Positions 16,330-26,500 of a stretch of DNA of 42,179 bases are shown piece after piece (the stretch's first letter is position 1; every line of letters starts with the position of its first letter). The stretch is from contig JAHBVU010000026.1 in assembly GCA_019637315.1 (NCBI GenBank), positions 1 to 42,179 on the forward strand, in the 5' to 3' direction. This stretch comes from Gemmatimonadales bacterium (GTDB taxonomy: Bacteria > Gemmatimonadota > Gemmatimonadetes > Gemmatimonadales > GWC2-71-9). The notes under the pieces are model-generated. The model searched no databases. It had not been told where the DNA came from and worked only from the letters and a program-made list of their open reading frames with translations. A program made the translations under genes and the position numbers.

Positions 16330-17871
16330 ATGACCGCTCCCGCCCAGCCGGCGACGCGCCTCGATCGCGCCCTCGCCACCATCGAACGGATTGGCAACAA
16401 GCTTCCCGATCCGGCGCTCCTGTTCGTGATCCTGCTGATCGTCGTCTGGATCACCTCGGCCCTGCTGTCGTCGATGTCGTTCTCGGAAATCGACCCCCGC
16501 AACGGCAAGCCGATCAGCATCATCAATCAGCTGACCGGACCGGCCCTGGCCTCGTTCCTCTCGAACATGGTCACGACCTTCACGTCTTTCCATCCGCTGG
16601 GCGTGGTCCTGGTGGCCCTGCTTGGCGTCGGAGTGGCCGAGTACTCGGGCTTCATCAATGCCGGACTCAAGTCGATTCTGAGCGTGACGACGCCCCGCCT
16701 GCTGACGCCGCTCGTCATCTTCGTCGCGACGCTGAGCCACACCGCAGCAGACGCAGGGTACGTGCTGGTAATCCCCTTGGGCGCCGTGATGTTCGCAGCG
16801 GCCGGGCGACATCCGGTCGCAGGCATTGCCGCTGCCTTTGCGGGTGTCTCGGGCGGGTTCAGCGCCAACATTCTGCCGTCGGCCATCGACCCGCTGCTGC
16901 AGGGCCTGACCCAGTCGGCGGCGCAAATGATCGACCCTGCCCGACAGGTCAACCCGCTCAACAACTGGTACTTCCTGATCGTCTCGACCGTCCTGATCGT
17001 GCTGGCGGGGTGGTTCGTCACCGACAAGGTCGTGGAGCCCAGGCTCCGGAAGGTCACAGTCGACGGCGACGGCGATGCGATGCCCAAGCTCGAGCCGCTG
17101 ACCGATACCGAGCGGCGCGGCCTCCGGGCCAGCACCACGGCCATGGTCGCCGGGCTGATCCTGCTCACCTGGCTGACCTGGCCGGCGGACTCCCCGCTCC
17201 GCTCGCCGACCGGCGCTGTGACCGCAGCCGACGCCCCGCTGATGCGGTCGATCGTGCCGCTGATCTTTCTGCTCTTCCTGATTCCCGGGGTGGTCCACGG
17301 ATACGTCGCCGGCACCATCAAGAACCATCGCGACGTGATCAAGGCAATGAGTCAGGCCATGAGCACGATGGGGTACTACATCGTGCTGGCGTTCTTTGCC
17401 TCGCTCTTCATTGCGGCCTTCGGGCAGTCCAACCTGGGCGCGCTCTTTGCCATCAAGGGCGCCAACACCCTGCAGGCCCTGGCCATGCCGGCGCAGGCGA
17501 CCATCATCGGGATCATCCTGCTGACCACCTCGGTCAACTTGCTGATCGGTTCGGCGTCGGCCAAATGGGCCCTGCTGGCCCCGATCTTCGTGCCGATGCT
17601 GATGCAGCTCGGGATCTCACCTGATCTGACACAGGCCGCCTACCGCGTCGGCGACTCGTCGACCAACATCATCACGCCGATGATGCCCTACTTCCCGCTC
17701 GTAGTGGTGTACGTGCAGCGGTACGTGAAGGGAGCCGGTATCGGCACGCTGGTGTCGACCATGCTCCCCTATACCATCACGTTCATCTCGATCTGGACGA
17801 TTCTGCTGCTGACCTTCTGGGGTTTCGACATCCCGCTCGGTCTGCAGGCAACCTACCACTTGACGCCCTGA
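16330..17871 (+). CDS. AbgT-family transporter
   Basis: The protein of 513 residues is an inner-membrane carrier with many hydrophobic helices (for example ALLFVILLIVVWITSALL, LGVVLVALLGVGVAEYSG). Family motifs include NKLPDPALLFVILL at the start, LSHTAADAGYVLVIPLGAVMFAAAGRHPVAGIAAAFAGVSGGFSANILPSAIDPLL in pieces near 135-195, and SSTNIITPMMPYFPLVVVYVQRY near the end. Known members take up p-aminobenzoyl-glutamate or export sulfonamides using the proton gradient. The usual length is about 500-510, so it is intact. It is read divergently from the PQQ gene across 55 bases and ends four bases from the end of the convergent creatininase-like gene. The ribosome site is weak. Confidence 0.93.
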   Translation: MTAPAQPATRLDRALATIERIGNKLPDPALLFVILLIVVWITSALLSSMSFSEIDPRNGKPISIINQLTGPALASFLSNMVTTFTSFHPLGVVLVALLGVGVAEYSGFINAGLKSILSVTTPRLLTPLVIFVATLSHTAADAGYVLVIPLGAVMFAAAGRHPVAGIAAAFAGVSGGFSANILPSAIDPLLQGLTQSAAQMIDPARQVNPLNNWYFLIVSTVLIVLAGWFVTDKVVEPRLRKVTVDGDGDAMPKLEPLTDTERRGLRASTTAMVAGLILLTWLTWPADSPLRSPTGAVTAADAPLMRSIVPLIFLLFLIPGVVHGYVAGTIKNHRDVIKAMSQAMSTMGYYIVLAFFASLFIAAFGQSNLGALFAIKGANTLQALAMPAQATIIGIILLTTSVNLLIGSASAKWALLAPIFVPMLMQLGISPDLTQAAYRVGDSSTNIITPMMPYFPLVVVYVQRYVKGAGIGTLVSTMLPYTITFISIWTILLLTFWGFDIPLGLQATYHLTP

Positions 17872-17874
17872 CGC

Positions 17875-18645
17875 TTACCCCGCGCCCAGCCGGGCGCGGG
17901 TCTCGGTCGCAAAGTGTTCGGCGAGACGTTCGATGACGGTCTCGCCGAGCGCAGCGGTGGCGCCGTGCGGATCACCCAGGATGCCATTCGGCGTGAGCGC
18001 CTTGAGGCCGCGACGGAAGAGCTCGTCGGTATCGATCCGCCCCATCAGGCCCCTCTCGTACCGCTCGACTTCGACCAGCTTCGCATGGCGGTTGAGCAGC
18101 ACCGAGGTTTCCGTCACGTCGGCATGAATGGCGTCAGCATCCTGCCGCAGCCCGTGCTCGGCGGCGGCATCGTTCATGACCCGCATCACGTCGAGCAGGC
18201 CCTGGCGCCCGCCGAATGAGATGATCCGCACGCCCTTGGGGCCGAACTCCGCCTGGAGCTGCTCTGCCGCCCGTTCGAGGGGCGCGAAGTTGCCGCCATG
18301 GGCCGACAGCAGCACGAAGGCGTCGAACCCGTGCGGAGCGAGCGAACGTACGATGGCCACGACGGTATCGATGAACACCGGCTCGGGAATCGAGAGGCTG
18401 CCGGGAAACGCCAGGTGATGATCCGAACAGCCCGGGCGAACCACCGGAGCCATGATCGCGTTGCCCAGCTTGTGGGCCAGACGCTCACCGACGGCTTGCC
18501 CGATGGCCGCGTCGGTCATGGTCGGCAGGTGCGGCCCATGCTGCTCGGTCGAGCCGGTCATCACCAGCGCGGTGCGAACTCCGCTCTTGACCGCAGCCTC
18601 GACGTCGGTCCAGGTCAGCTCTTCCAGCAACACCGATTTCAGCAC
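17875..18645 (-). CDS. Creatininase-family amidohydrolase
   Basis: The GTG at 18645 has GAGGAG about eight bases upstream and gives 256 residues, the usual length. The metal-binding motifs of the family are present: GSTEQHGPHLPTMTD (Glu, His and Asp ligands), LSAHGGNF (His) and DVTETSVLL (Glu). Other typical segments are PGCSDHHLAFPGSLSI and NGILGDP. Members include creatininase and mycofactocin system peptidases and hydrolyse cyclic or linear amide bonds with zinc or manganese. No signal peptide is seen, so it acts in the cytoplasm. Being convergent with an AbgT transporter may reflect a shared role with amide substrates, but that is inference. Confidence 0.93.
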   Translation of the reverse strand: MLKSVLLEELTWTDVEAAVKSGVRTALVMTGSTEQHGPHLPTMTDAAIGQAVGERLAHKLGNAIMAPVVRPGCSDHHLAFPGSLSIPEPVFIDTVVAIVRSLAPHGFDAFVLLSAHGGNFAPLERAAEQLQAEFGPKGVRIISFGGRQGLLDVMRVMNDAAAEHGLRQDADAIHADVTETSVLLNRHAKLVEVERYERGLMGRIDTDELFRRGLKALTPNGILGDPHGATAALGETVIERLAEHFATETRARLGAG

Positions 18646-18819
18646 GTTCGTTCTCCTCGGGTGGTCGGCTCAGGTGGTTCGGCCGCCGGGCAGCAGCGCG
18701 GCGCCGGAGCATACTATCCGGTCCCGCGCCCCGAGTCCACGTACCCCCGGTCCCGGCCACTCCTTATCTTCCCTTCGAAGCAGGTCAGCGTCCTTTCGTC
18801 CCTCAGACTCAGATAGCCC

Positions 18820-21800
18820 ATGCCTTTGTCTTCCCTCCGCGCCCTCGCGCTGCCGGTCGCCGCCTTCGCGAGTCTGGCCGGGTCGGCCGCCGCTCAGAGT
18901 CCGGCGCAGAACGACAGCGCTGCCAAAGCCGCCACCGCGGCCAAGGGGTTGCCGTTGATACCGACCCGGACCCTGTCATTTACGACGACGGAAGGATCCT
19001 GGCTGTCGATCGATATCGACCCCACCGGGCGGACCCTGATTTTCGACCTGCTCGGTGATCTCTACACCATGCCAATCACCGGCGGCACGGCCACCCGGAT
19101 CACCAGCGGCCTTCCCTACGACATGCAGGCGCGCTACTCGCCCGACGGCAAGTCGATCGTCTTCGTGAGCGACCGGGACGGCGCCGAGAATATCTGGATT
19201 GCCGATGCCGACGGCGCGAACCCGCGCGCCCTGACCACGACCGAGCGGGAGAACTACGTCTCGCCGGCCTGGACGCCCGACGGCCAGTACATCGTCGCGA
19301 CCAAAGGCAGCCAGCTCTGGATCTGGCACAAGGACGGCGGCTCCGGCGTGCAGATGACCGGCCAGGCACGACCCGGCGGCCCGGCTCCCTCACCCCAGAA
19401 CTTCTACCTCGGGGCCGCCTTCGGGGCCGACTCGACCTCGCTCTGGGTCAACGTGCGCGGGGTGCCGACCCCATCGCTCGCCGCGGGCACGCGCCACGCC
19501 CACGGCGAACACGACGGGCGCAGCACCGCCCGCGAAATCGGCCCGATTCAGATTGCCGAACTCGAGCGGGGCACTGGACAGCTGCGGATCCGGACCCACG
19601 AGCACGAAGGCGCCTTTCGCCCGGTCCCGAGCCCCGACGGCAAGTGGCTCGTCTATGCGACGCGCTTCGACAGCCGCGCAGCGCTCAAGCTGCTCGATCT
19701 GACCACCGGCGAGGACCGCTGGCTGGTGATGGATGTGCAGCGCGATGATCACCAGGGCGGCGGCAGCCGCGATCGGGATCTCTATCCCGGCTCGGCCTTC
19801 ACCCCGGACTCGCGCGCCCTCATCACCAGCTACGGCGGCGAGATTCGTCGAATCGAGATTCCCTCGGGCCGAGTCAGCACGATTCCGTTCAGCGCGGCGG
19901 TCGATCAGCCGCTTGGTCCGTTGGTCAAGTTCGATTACCCGATCAACGACTCGGTCCTGACGGTCACCCAGATCCGCGGCGCCCGGCCGTCGCCCGATGG
20001 CAAGCGGCTCGCCTTTACCGCCCTGGGCCGGCTCTGGATTGCCGACCTGCCGGCAAGCGCGGGTGGACCCGGCAACCAGAACCGCACCCCGGCCGTGATT
20101 CGGAACGCCCGCCGCCTGACCGATGCCGACGTTGTCGAGCATGGCCCGGTCTGGTCACCGGACGGCCGCTACCTGGCCTATGTGACCTGGGACGACTCGC
20201 TTGGCGGGCAGATTCAGCGGGTCCGCACCGACATCCGCGCGGCGCCCGAGGCTTTGACCCGCGTGCCCGCATTCTACGACAAGCTGGCGTACACCAGGGA
20301 CGGGACGCGCCTGCTTGCCATCCGCGGCTCCAAGCAGCATCGGATGCGCACCCTCGAGGACTTCGGCAATCACAGCCCGGCGGCCGAGATCGAGTACGTC
20401 TGGCTGCCCGCCACTGGGGGCACCCCGACCCGGATCCGCTGGGCAGGCGGCGGGGTTACTCCGACCCGCGGAGTGCCGCACATCGGGCCCGACACCTCGC
20501 GAGTCTACCTCTGGACCGGCAGCGACGGGCTGGTCTCGATGCGGCTCGATGGCAGCGACCTGCGCACCCTGCTCAAGGTGACCGGGCCCTCGAGTCCGAC
20601 CTTCCAGGGCACCATGACGCCGGCGGTCCCCGAGGAGGTGGTGCTCTCGCCTGACGGCCGCCGGGCGCTCGTCACGGTGCGCACCAACGTCTACATGATC
20701 ACGGTGCCGCCGGTCGGCGGCGAGGTGCCGCCAACGGTGTCGGTGGTGCTGCCCTCGACGGTGCCGCTCTGGCGGCTGACCCGGGTCGGCGGCGACTTTG
20801 CCGGCTGGAGCAGCGACGGCAGCCAGGCACACTACTCGATCGGTCGGAGCTTCTTCCGGTATGACCTGGCCCTCGGCGATTCGCTGGTCCGCGACTCCGT
20901 CAGCCGGGCCCGACCCCGACCGGGACAGGCGCGCCCCGACTCGGCTCGGGCCGATTCATCCCAGCGGAGCGGGCAGGTCAGCTTTGCGTACGAAGCGGGC
21001 CGAGTCGACGTCGAGATCGTGGTGCCGAAAGACCGGCCGCGAGGTACGGTGGTGCTCCGCGGCGCGCGCATCATCACCATGAAGGGCAATGAGGTCATCT
21101 CCTCGGGCGACCTCGTCGTCACGAACAACCGGATCAGTGCGGTAGGACCGACCGGCAGCATCACGGTTCCTGCAGGCGCCCGGGTCATCGACGTTGCCGG
21201 TAAGACGATCCTGCCCGGCTATGTCGACATCCATGCGCACAACTGGATGGCCTGGGGCGTTCACCGGACCCAGATTGCGCAGTTCCTGCCGCAACTGGCG
21301 TACGGCATCACGACCCAGCGCGACCCGCAGACCATGGAAACCGACATCCTGACCTACTCGGACCGGATGGAAACGGGCGAGCTGCTCGGCCCGCGCCTCT
21401 TCTCGACCGGCCCAGGCGTCTTTTCGTGGGACAACATCAAGAGCCTCGCCGATGCGCGCGACGTGCTGCGCCGCTACGCCGACCACTACGGTACCGGAAC
21501 GATCAAGCAGTACATGGCCGGCGACCGGAAGGTGCGCCAGTGGGTCATCATGGCCGCCCGCGAGCTCGGCCTCACGCCGACGACCGAGGGCGGGGTCAAC
21601 TTCACCATGAACCTAACGCTGATGCAGGACGGCTATCCCGGCCTGGAGCACAACCTGCCGATCAGCCCGTTCTACCGCGACGTCGTCGAACTGCACCGCA
21701 CCAGCGGCCTCTTCTACACCCCGACGCTGATCGTCAGCTACGGTGGCCCGATCGGTCGGAACTACTATCTGACCCGAACTAACATCGATACGGTATCACG

Positions 21801-22272
21801 GCTCCGTCGCTTCACGCCCCACGACGAGCTCGACAAGTGGAAGAGCACCAGCTTCCAGCGCGACGATCAGCAGGTCTTCCGGCTCCATGCGCAGCAGCTC
21901 GCCAAGATGCAGGCAGCCGGCGGCAAGCTCGGCCTCGGCTCGCACGGCGAAATCCAGGGCCTCGGTGCGCACTGGGAGCTCTGGATGATGGCCAGCGGCG
22001 GCATCAGCAATCATGAGGCGCTGCGGATTGCCACCATCACCAGCGCGGACGGGGTCGGGCTCGCGAAGGACCTGGGCTCCCTCGAGGTCGGCAAGCTGGC
22101 CGACCTCCAGGTGCTCGACCTGAACCCGCTCGAGCAGCTCGAGCACACCACGTCGGTCCGGTATGTCATGAAGAACGGCCGGCTCTATGAGGCTGAGACG
22201 CTGAACGAAATCTGGCCGAGGACCCGACCGCTTCCGACCCAATGGTGGTGGCGCCTCGAACCGCCGGCGTGA
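18820..22272 (+). CDS. Exported fusion of TolB-type propeller and amidohydrolase
   Basis: This 1150-residue protein starts with a signal peptide (MPLSSLRALALPVAAFASLAGSAAAQ). Residues about 40-690 hold repeated propeller blades of the PD40/TolB type, with motifs such as YSPDGKSIVFVSDRDGAENIWIAD, SPDGKWLVYATRF and SPDGRYLAYVTWD. An Arg/Pro/Ser-rich linker (about 690-715) leads to a metal-dependent amidohydrolase domain (about 745-1140): the HAH metal pair is His805/His807 in YVDIHAHNW, then PGLEHNLP and LGLGSHGEIQGLGAHWELW, ending with IATITSADGVGL and LGSLEVGKLADLQVLD. The architecture is known in several phyla as exported amidohydrolases. The substrate is unknown; peptides or cyclic amides are plausible. 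A strong hairpin follows the stop. Confidence 0.93.
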   Translation: MPLSSLRALALPVAAFASLAGSAAAQSPAQNDSAAKAATAAKGLPLIPTRTLSFTTTEGSWLSIDIDPTGRTLIFDLLGDLYTMPITGGTATRITSGLPYDMQARYSPDGKSIVFVSDRDGAENIWIADADGANPRALTTTERENYVSPAWTPDGQYIVATKGSQLWIWHKDGGSGVQMTGQARPGGPAPSPQNFYLGAAFGADSTSLWVNVRGVPTPSLAAGTRHAHGEHDGRSTAREIGPIQIAELERGTGQLRIRTHEHEGAFRPVPSPDGKWLVYATRFDSRAALKLLDLTTGEDRWLVMDVQRDDHQGGGSRDRDLYPGSAFTPDSRALITSYGGEIRRIEIPSGRVSTIPFSAAVDQPLGPLVKFDYPINDSVLTVTQIRGARPSPDGKRLAFTALGRLWIADLPASAGGPGNQNRTPAVIRNARRLTDADVVEHGPVWSPDGRYLAYVTWDDSLGGQIQRVRTDIRAAPEALTRVPAFYDKLAYTRDGTRLLAIRGSKQHRMRTLEDFGNHSPAAEIEYVWLPATGGTPTRIRWAGGGVTPTRGVPHIGPDTSRVYLWTGSDGLVSMRLDGSDLRTLLKVTGPSSPTFQGTMTPAVPEEVVLSPDGRRALVTVRTNVYMITVPPVGGEVPPTVSVVLPSTVPLWRLTRVGGDFAGWSSDGSQAHYSIGRSFFRYDLALGDSLVRDSVSRARPRPGQARPDSARADSSQRSGQVSFAYEAGRVDVEIVVPKDRPRGTVVLRGARIITMKGNEVISSGDLVVTNNRISAVGPTGSITVPAGARVIDVAGKTILPGYVDIHAHNWMAWGVHRTQIAQFLPQLAYGITTQRDPQTMETDILTYSDRMETGELLGPRLFSTGPGVFSWDNIKSLADARDVLRRYADHYGTGTIKQYMAGDRKVRQWVIMAARELGLTPTTEGGVNFTMNLTLMQDGYPGLEHNLPISPFYRDVVELHRTSGLFYTPTLIVSYGGPIGRNYYLTRTNIDTVSRLRRFTPHDELDKWKSTSFQRDDQQVFRLHAQQLAKMQAAGGKLGLGSHGEIQGLGAHWELWMMASGGISNHEALRIATITSADGVGLAKDLGSLEVGKLADLQVLDLNPLEQLEHTTSVRYVMKNGRLYEAETLNEIWPRTRPLPTQWWWRLEPPA

Positions 22273-22359
22273 GTCCCCGCCCCCGGCGGCGGATCAGACC
22301 TCGCCGCCCGAGGCCCCCCGCCCTGCACGCAGCAAATTGGCAGGCTTCTACGTAGTACT

Positions 22360-22395
22360 GGCGGGCCCGGCGAATCCAATGCCAGGCCCGCCTTT
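22360..22395 (+). terminator. Rho-independent-like terminator after the amidohydrolase fusion
   Basis: GGCGGGCC (22360-22367) pairs with GGCCCGCC (22385-22392), with an inner GGC/GCC pair across one mismatch, and TTTCCACCTTTT follows. It lies about 90 bases after the amidohydrolase stop and 29 bases before the efflux adaptor start, so it may either end the first transcript or attenuate the second. Confidence 0.6.
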
Positions 22396-22423
22396 CCACC
22401 TTTTGCGAGATTCTTGCAACTCG

Positions 22424-23542
22424 ATGAATCCAACCTACCGCTCCGCCCGGCGCAGCCCGCTGCTCTGGCTGGTCCTGGCGTCGAGCCTCATCGGCATGGG
22501 CTGCCGCAAGGCGCCCCCGCCCCGCTCCGCGGCCGTGCCCGTCACGACGGCCCGGGTGGAACAGCGGACCGTGCCGTTCGAAGTCTCTGCCCCGGGCACC
22601 GTCGAACCAATCACTGCGGTGGCCGTGACAGCCCAGGTCAGCGGCTTGATTACCGCCGTTCACTTCTCGGAGGGCGCACTGGTCGAGGCAGGCCAGGTTC
22701 TGTTCGAAATCGACCCGCGCCCCTACCGCAACGCCCTGCAGCAGGCCGAGGCCAACCTGGCTCGCGACTTGGTGCAGCTCGAGAATGCCCGCCGCCAGGT
22801 GGAGCGGTACCAGGGTCTGGCACAGAACGAGTACATCACCTCCGAGCAGTATGAATCGCTCAAGGCGGCGGCCGCCGGGTTTGCTGCCACGGTTCAGTCC
22901 GACTCGGCCACGGTCGACAACGCCCGCCTCAACCTCGAGTACACCACGATTCGGGCGCCGATTTCCGGTCGAACCGGTGGCCTCCTGGTCAAGCAGGGCA
23001 ACCAGGTTCGGGCCCAGTCTGCGGAACCGCTGGTGCTGGTCAACCAGACCGCGCCGATCCTGATCCGGTTCTCCGTCCCCGCCAGCTACCTCCAGACCAT
23101 CCGGGCGCAGCGCGGCGAGCGGCTGCGGATTCGAGCCGCGGCCACGGCCGACACCACCACGCTGCTCGGCACGCTGTCGTTCGTCGACAACGCCGTGGAC
23201 ACGACCACGGGCGCCATCCTGCTCAAGGGTCTCTTCTCCAATGCCGACGGGCGGCTCTGGCCGGGACAGTTCGTCACGACCACGCTGGAACTGTATCAGG
23301 AAAAGGATGCCATCCTGGTGCCCAACGCGGCAATCGTCACGGCAGAGGCCGGCAGCTACGTCTTTGTGATCGACCAGGAGCGGAAAGCCTCGATGCGCAC
23401 CGTGATGCTGGGCCGTACCGTTGGGGAGTACCAGATTGTCACCGCCGGACTCGAACCCGGCGAACGGGTGGTAACAGACGGCCAGCTCCGGCTCACCCCG
23501 GGCGCGACGGTCGATATCAAGAACCTCGACCCCGGGGCCTGA
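22424..23542 (+). CDS. RND efflux periplasmic adaptor (membrane fusion) lipoprotein
   Basis: The ATG at 22424 gives 372 residues with a lipoprotein signal (MNPTYRSARRSPLLWLVLASSLIGMGC); an upstream in-frame ATG at 22337 would place 29 odd residues before it and would overlap the terminator. The layout is that of AcrA/MdtA-type adaptors: a lipoyl half (VTAQVSGLITAVHFSEGALVEAGQVLFEIDPRPY), a coiled-coil hairpin (NALQQAEANLARDLVQLENARRQVERYQGLAQNEYI), the second lipoyl half (IRAPISGRTGGLLVKQGNQV), a beta-barrel domain and the membrane-proximal domain. It links an inner-membrane pump to an outer-membrane channel. The pump gene follows after three bases. Confidence 0.95.
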   Translation: MNPTYRSARRSPLLWLVLASSLIGMGCRKAPPPRSAAVPVTTARVEQRTVPFEVSAPGTVEPITAVAVTAQVSGLITAVHFSEGALVEAGQVLFEIDPRPYRNALQQAEANLARDLVQLENARRQVERYQGLAQNEYITSEQYESLKAAAAGFAATVQSDSATVDNARLNLEYTTIRAPISGRTGGLLVKQGNQVRAQSAEPLVLVNQTAPILIRFSVPASYLQTIRAQRGERLRIRAAATADTTTLLGTLSFVDNAVDTTTGAILLKGLFSNADGRLWPGQFVTTTLELYQEKDAILVPNAAIVTAEAGSYVFVIDQERKASMRTVMLGRTVGEYQIVTAGLEPGERVVTDGQLRLTPGATVDIKNLDPGA

Positions 23543-23545
23543 TCG

Positions 23546-26500
23546 ATGAACATCGCCGAGCCGTTCATCAAGCGACCGATCGCGACGACCCTGATCATGA
23601 CGGGCGTCATGATCTTCGGCGCGCTCGGCTACCGCCAGCTCCCGGTCAGCGACCTGCCGACCATCGACTACCCCACCATCAACGTCAACGCCAACCTCTC
23701 GGGCGCCAATCCCGAGACCATGGCCTCGGCGGTGGCGACTCCGCTCGAGCGCGCCTTCTCGAGCATCCCGGGCATCGAGCAGATCACCTCGACCAGCCGA
23801 CAGGGCTCGACCGATATCACCCTGCAGTTCTCGCTGTCGCGCAACATCGATGCTGCCGCGCAGGACGTTCAGACCGCCATTTCTCGCACGGTACGTCGTC
23901 TGCCCGACGACATGCGGGATCCGCCCAGCTACAGCAAATCGAACCCCTCCGACCAGCCGATCATCTACTACTCGGTGACCTCGGAAACGCTGCCCCTCTC
24001 GACCGTCAATGAGTACGCCGAGACGATGATCGCGCAGAAGCTGTCGACCATCGACGGCGTGGCGCAGGTCAACCTGATGGGCGAGCAGCGGTATGCGGTG
24101 CGAATCCAGATCGATCCGCGCGCGCTCGCCTACCGGCGGATCGGGATCGACGAGGTCGTGGCGGCGGTCAACAGCAACAACATCAGTACCCCGGCCGGGT
24201 CGGTGTGGGGCCGGACCAAGGTGCTTGCTCTGCAGTCGAACGGCAAGCTCGAGAGTTCGTCGGCCTTCCGGGAGATCACGGTCGCCTATCGCAACGGGTC
24301 CCCGGTTCGCCTGGGTGATCTCGGCCTCGTCGTCGATGCGGTCGCGAACCCGCGCCAGGGCAACTGGTACAACGGGGTCCGCACCATCACGCTCGCAGTC
24401 AACCGCCAGCCTGGCTCGAATACGGTCGAGGTGGCCGACCGCGTCTCGGCCATGATCGACGAGATCAAAGAGCAACTCCCGCCGTCGATTCAGGTCAACC
24501 GACTCTACGACCGTTCGGTCACCATCCGTGAATCGGTCGCCGAGGTGAAGTTCACGCTGGCCCTGACCCTGGGCCTCGTGGTGATGGTGATCTTCCTCTT
24601 CCTGCGCAACCTGCCGGCCACCGTGATTCCGAGCATGGCGCTGCCACTCTCGATCGTGGGCACCTTCGGGGTCATGGCCATGGCCGGCTTCAGCATCGAC
24701 AACCTGTCGATGATGGCCTTGACCCTGGCCGTCGGCTTCGTGGTCGACGACGCCATCGTGATGCTCGAGAACGTGGTCCGCCATCTGGAGATGGGCAAAA
24801 CACCGCTCCAGGCCTCGCTCGACGGGGCGCGGGAAATCGGCTTCACCATCGTCTCGATGACGATTTCGCTCGTCGCCGTGTTCATCCCGATCATGTTCAT
24901 GCCCGGGCTGCTGGGCCGGCTCTTCCACGAATTTGCCGTCGTCATCGGCGTGGCAATCCTGATCTCAGGATTCGTGTCGCTGACCCTGACGCCGATGATG
25001 TGCGCCCGCTTTCTCAAGCAGGATCACCACGTCAAGCGCGGCAAGCTCTACCAGATCACCGAAGCGGCGTACGACTGGTCACTCGGCCTCTACCGCCGAA
25101 CCCTCTTGTGGGTCATGGGCCACAAGCGGGCCACCCTGGCCTTTTCGTTCGCGATCCTGGTGGGCACCGGCATCCTGTTTGCCGTGGTCCCGAAAGGATT
25201 CATTCCGAATCAGGACATCGGTGCCGTGTTCGGCAGCGTCGAGGCGGCGGAAGGCACGCCGTTCGAGCAGATGCGGGAACACTTCCGTCGCGTCGGCGAG
25301 GTGATCCGTGAAAATCCCAACGTCGAGGCGGTGCAGATCGGGTCCTGGGGCAACTGGGGTCGGGTCAGCGTCTACCTCAAGCCGTATCACGAACGCAATG
25401 CACGCGCCCAGGAAGTGATCCATCAGCTGACCGGGCCGCTATCGCAGGTACCGGGCGTCCGGGTCTTTCTGACGAATCCGCCCGCCATCCGGATCGGGGG
25501 CCGGCAGAGCCGGAGCGAGTACCAGTTCACCCTGCAGAGCCCCGAGCTCGACGTGCTGTATGAGAGCGCCACCGCGCTCGAGACCAAGATGCGGGGTATG
25601 CCCGGGCTCAAGGACATCACCAGCGACCTGCAGATCCGCAACCCGCAGCTGCGTGTCAACGTCGACCGCGATCGCGCCGCGGCCCTGGGGCTCAACATCA
25701 GCCAGGTCCAGAGCGCGCTCTACAACGCGTTCGGCTCGCGCCAGATCTCGACGATCTGGGGCAGTACCAACGAGTATGCGGTGATCCTGGAACTCCTGCC
25801 GGAGTTCCAGGGCGATCCGTCGGCCATCAACCTGCTCCACGTTCGCTCGCCGCGCAGCGGGGCGCTGGTGCCGCTGGGCTCGGTGGCGTCGGTCGAGCCG
25901 GTGCTGGGGCCGCTTTCGGTCAACCACTCAGGCCAGTTGCCCTCGGTGACCCTGGCCTTCAACCTCGCGCCCGGCATGCCGCTCGGCGACGCCGTGGCAG
26001 CGGTCCGCCAGCTGGCCAACCAAACCCTGCCGTCGAGCATCACGACGAGCTTCTCGGGAACGGCGCAGGCCTTCCAGCAGTCGCAGGCGGGCCTGGCCTT
26101 CCTGCTCGTCGTGGCCGTGCTGGTGATCTACCTCGTGCTCGGCGTACTGTACGAGAGTTTCATTCATCCGATCACGATTCTCTCCGGGCTGCCGTTTGCC
26201 GTATTCGGCGCGCTGCTCACCCTGCTCATCTTCAAGACCGATCTCGACATCTACGCCTACGTCGGCTTAATCCTCCTGGTCGGCATCGTCAAGAAGAACG
26301 CGATCATGATGATCGACTTTGCGCTGGAGGCCGAGCGGCGGGAAGGCAAGCAGCCCGAAGAGGCCATCGTCGAAGCCTGCCTGGTGCGCTTCAGGCCGAT
26401 CATGATGACGACGATGTGCGCGCTGATGGGCACCCTGCCGATTGCGCTGGCATGGGGCGCCGGCGCCGAAGCGCGTCGGCCGCTGGGCGTGGCCGTGGTG

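Noticed and set aside
15522-17624. 700-residue plus-strand open frame
   Set aside because: It crosses the end of the PQQ gene (antisense) and the AbgT gene (other frame); the long frame is due to high GC content.
22166-24928. 920-residue minus-strand open frame
   Set aside because: It is antisense to the amidohydrolase, adaptor and pump genes. Its composition (Arg/His/Gly/Asp-rich, no domains) is that of a frame opposite GC-rich coding DNA.
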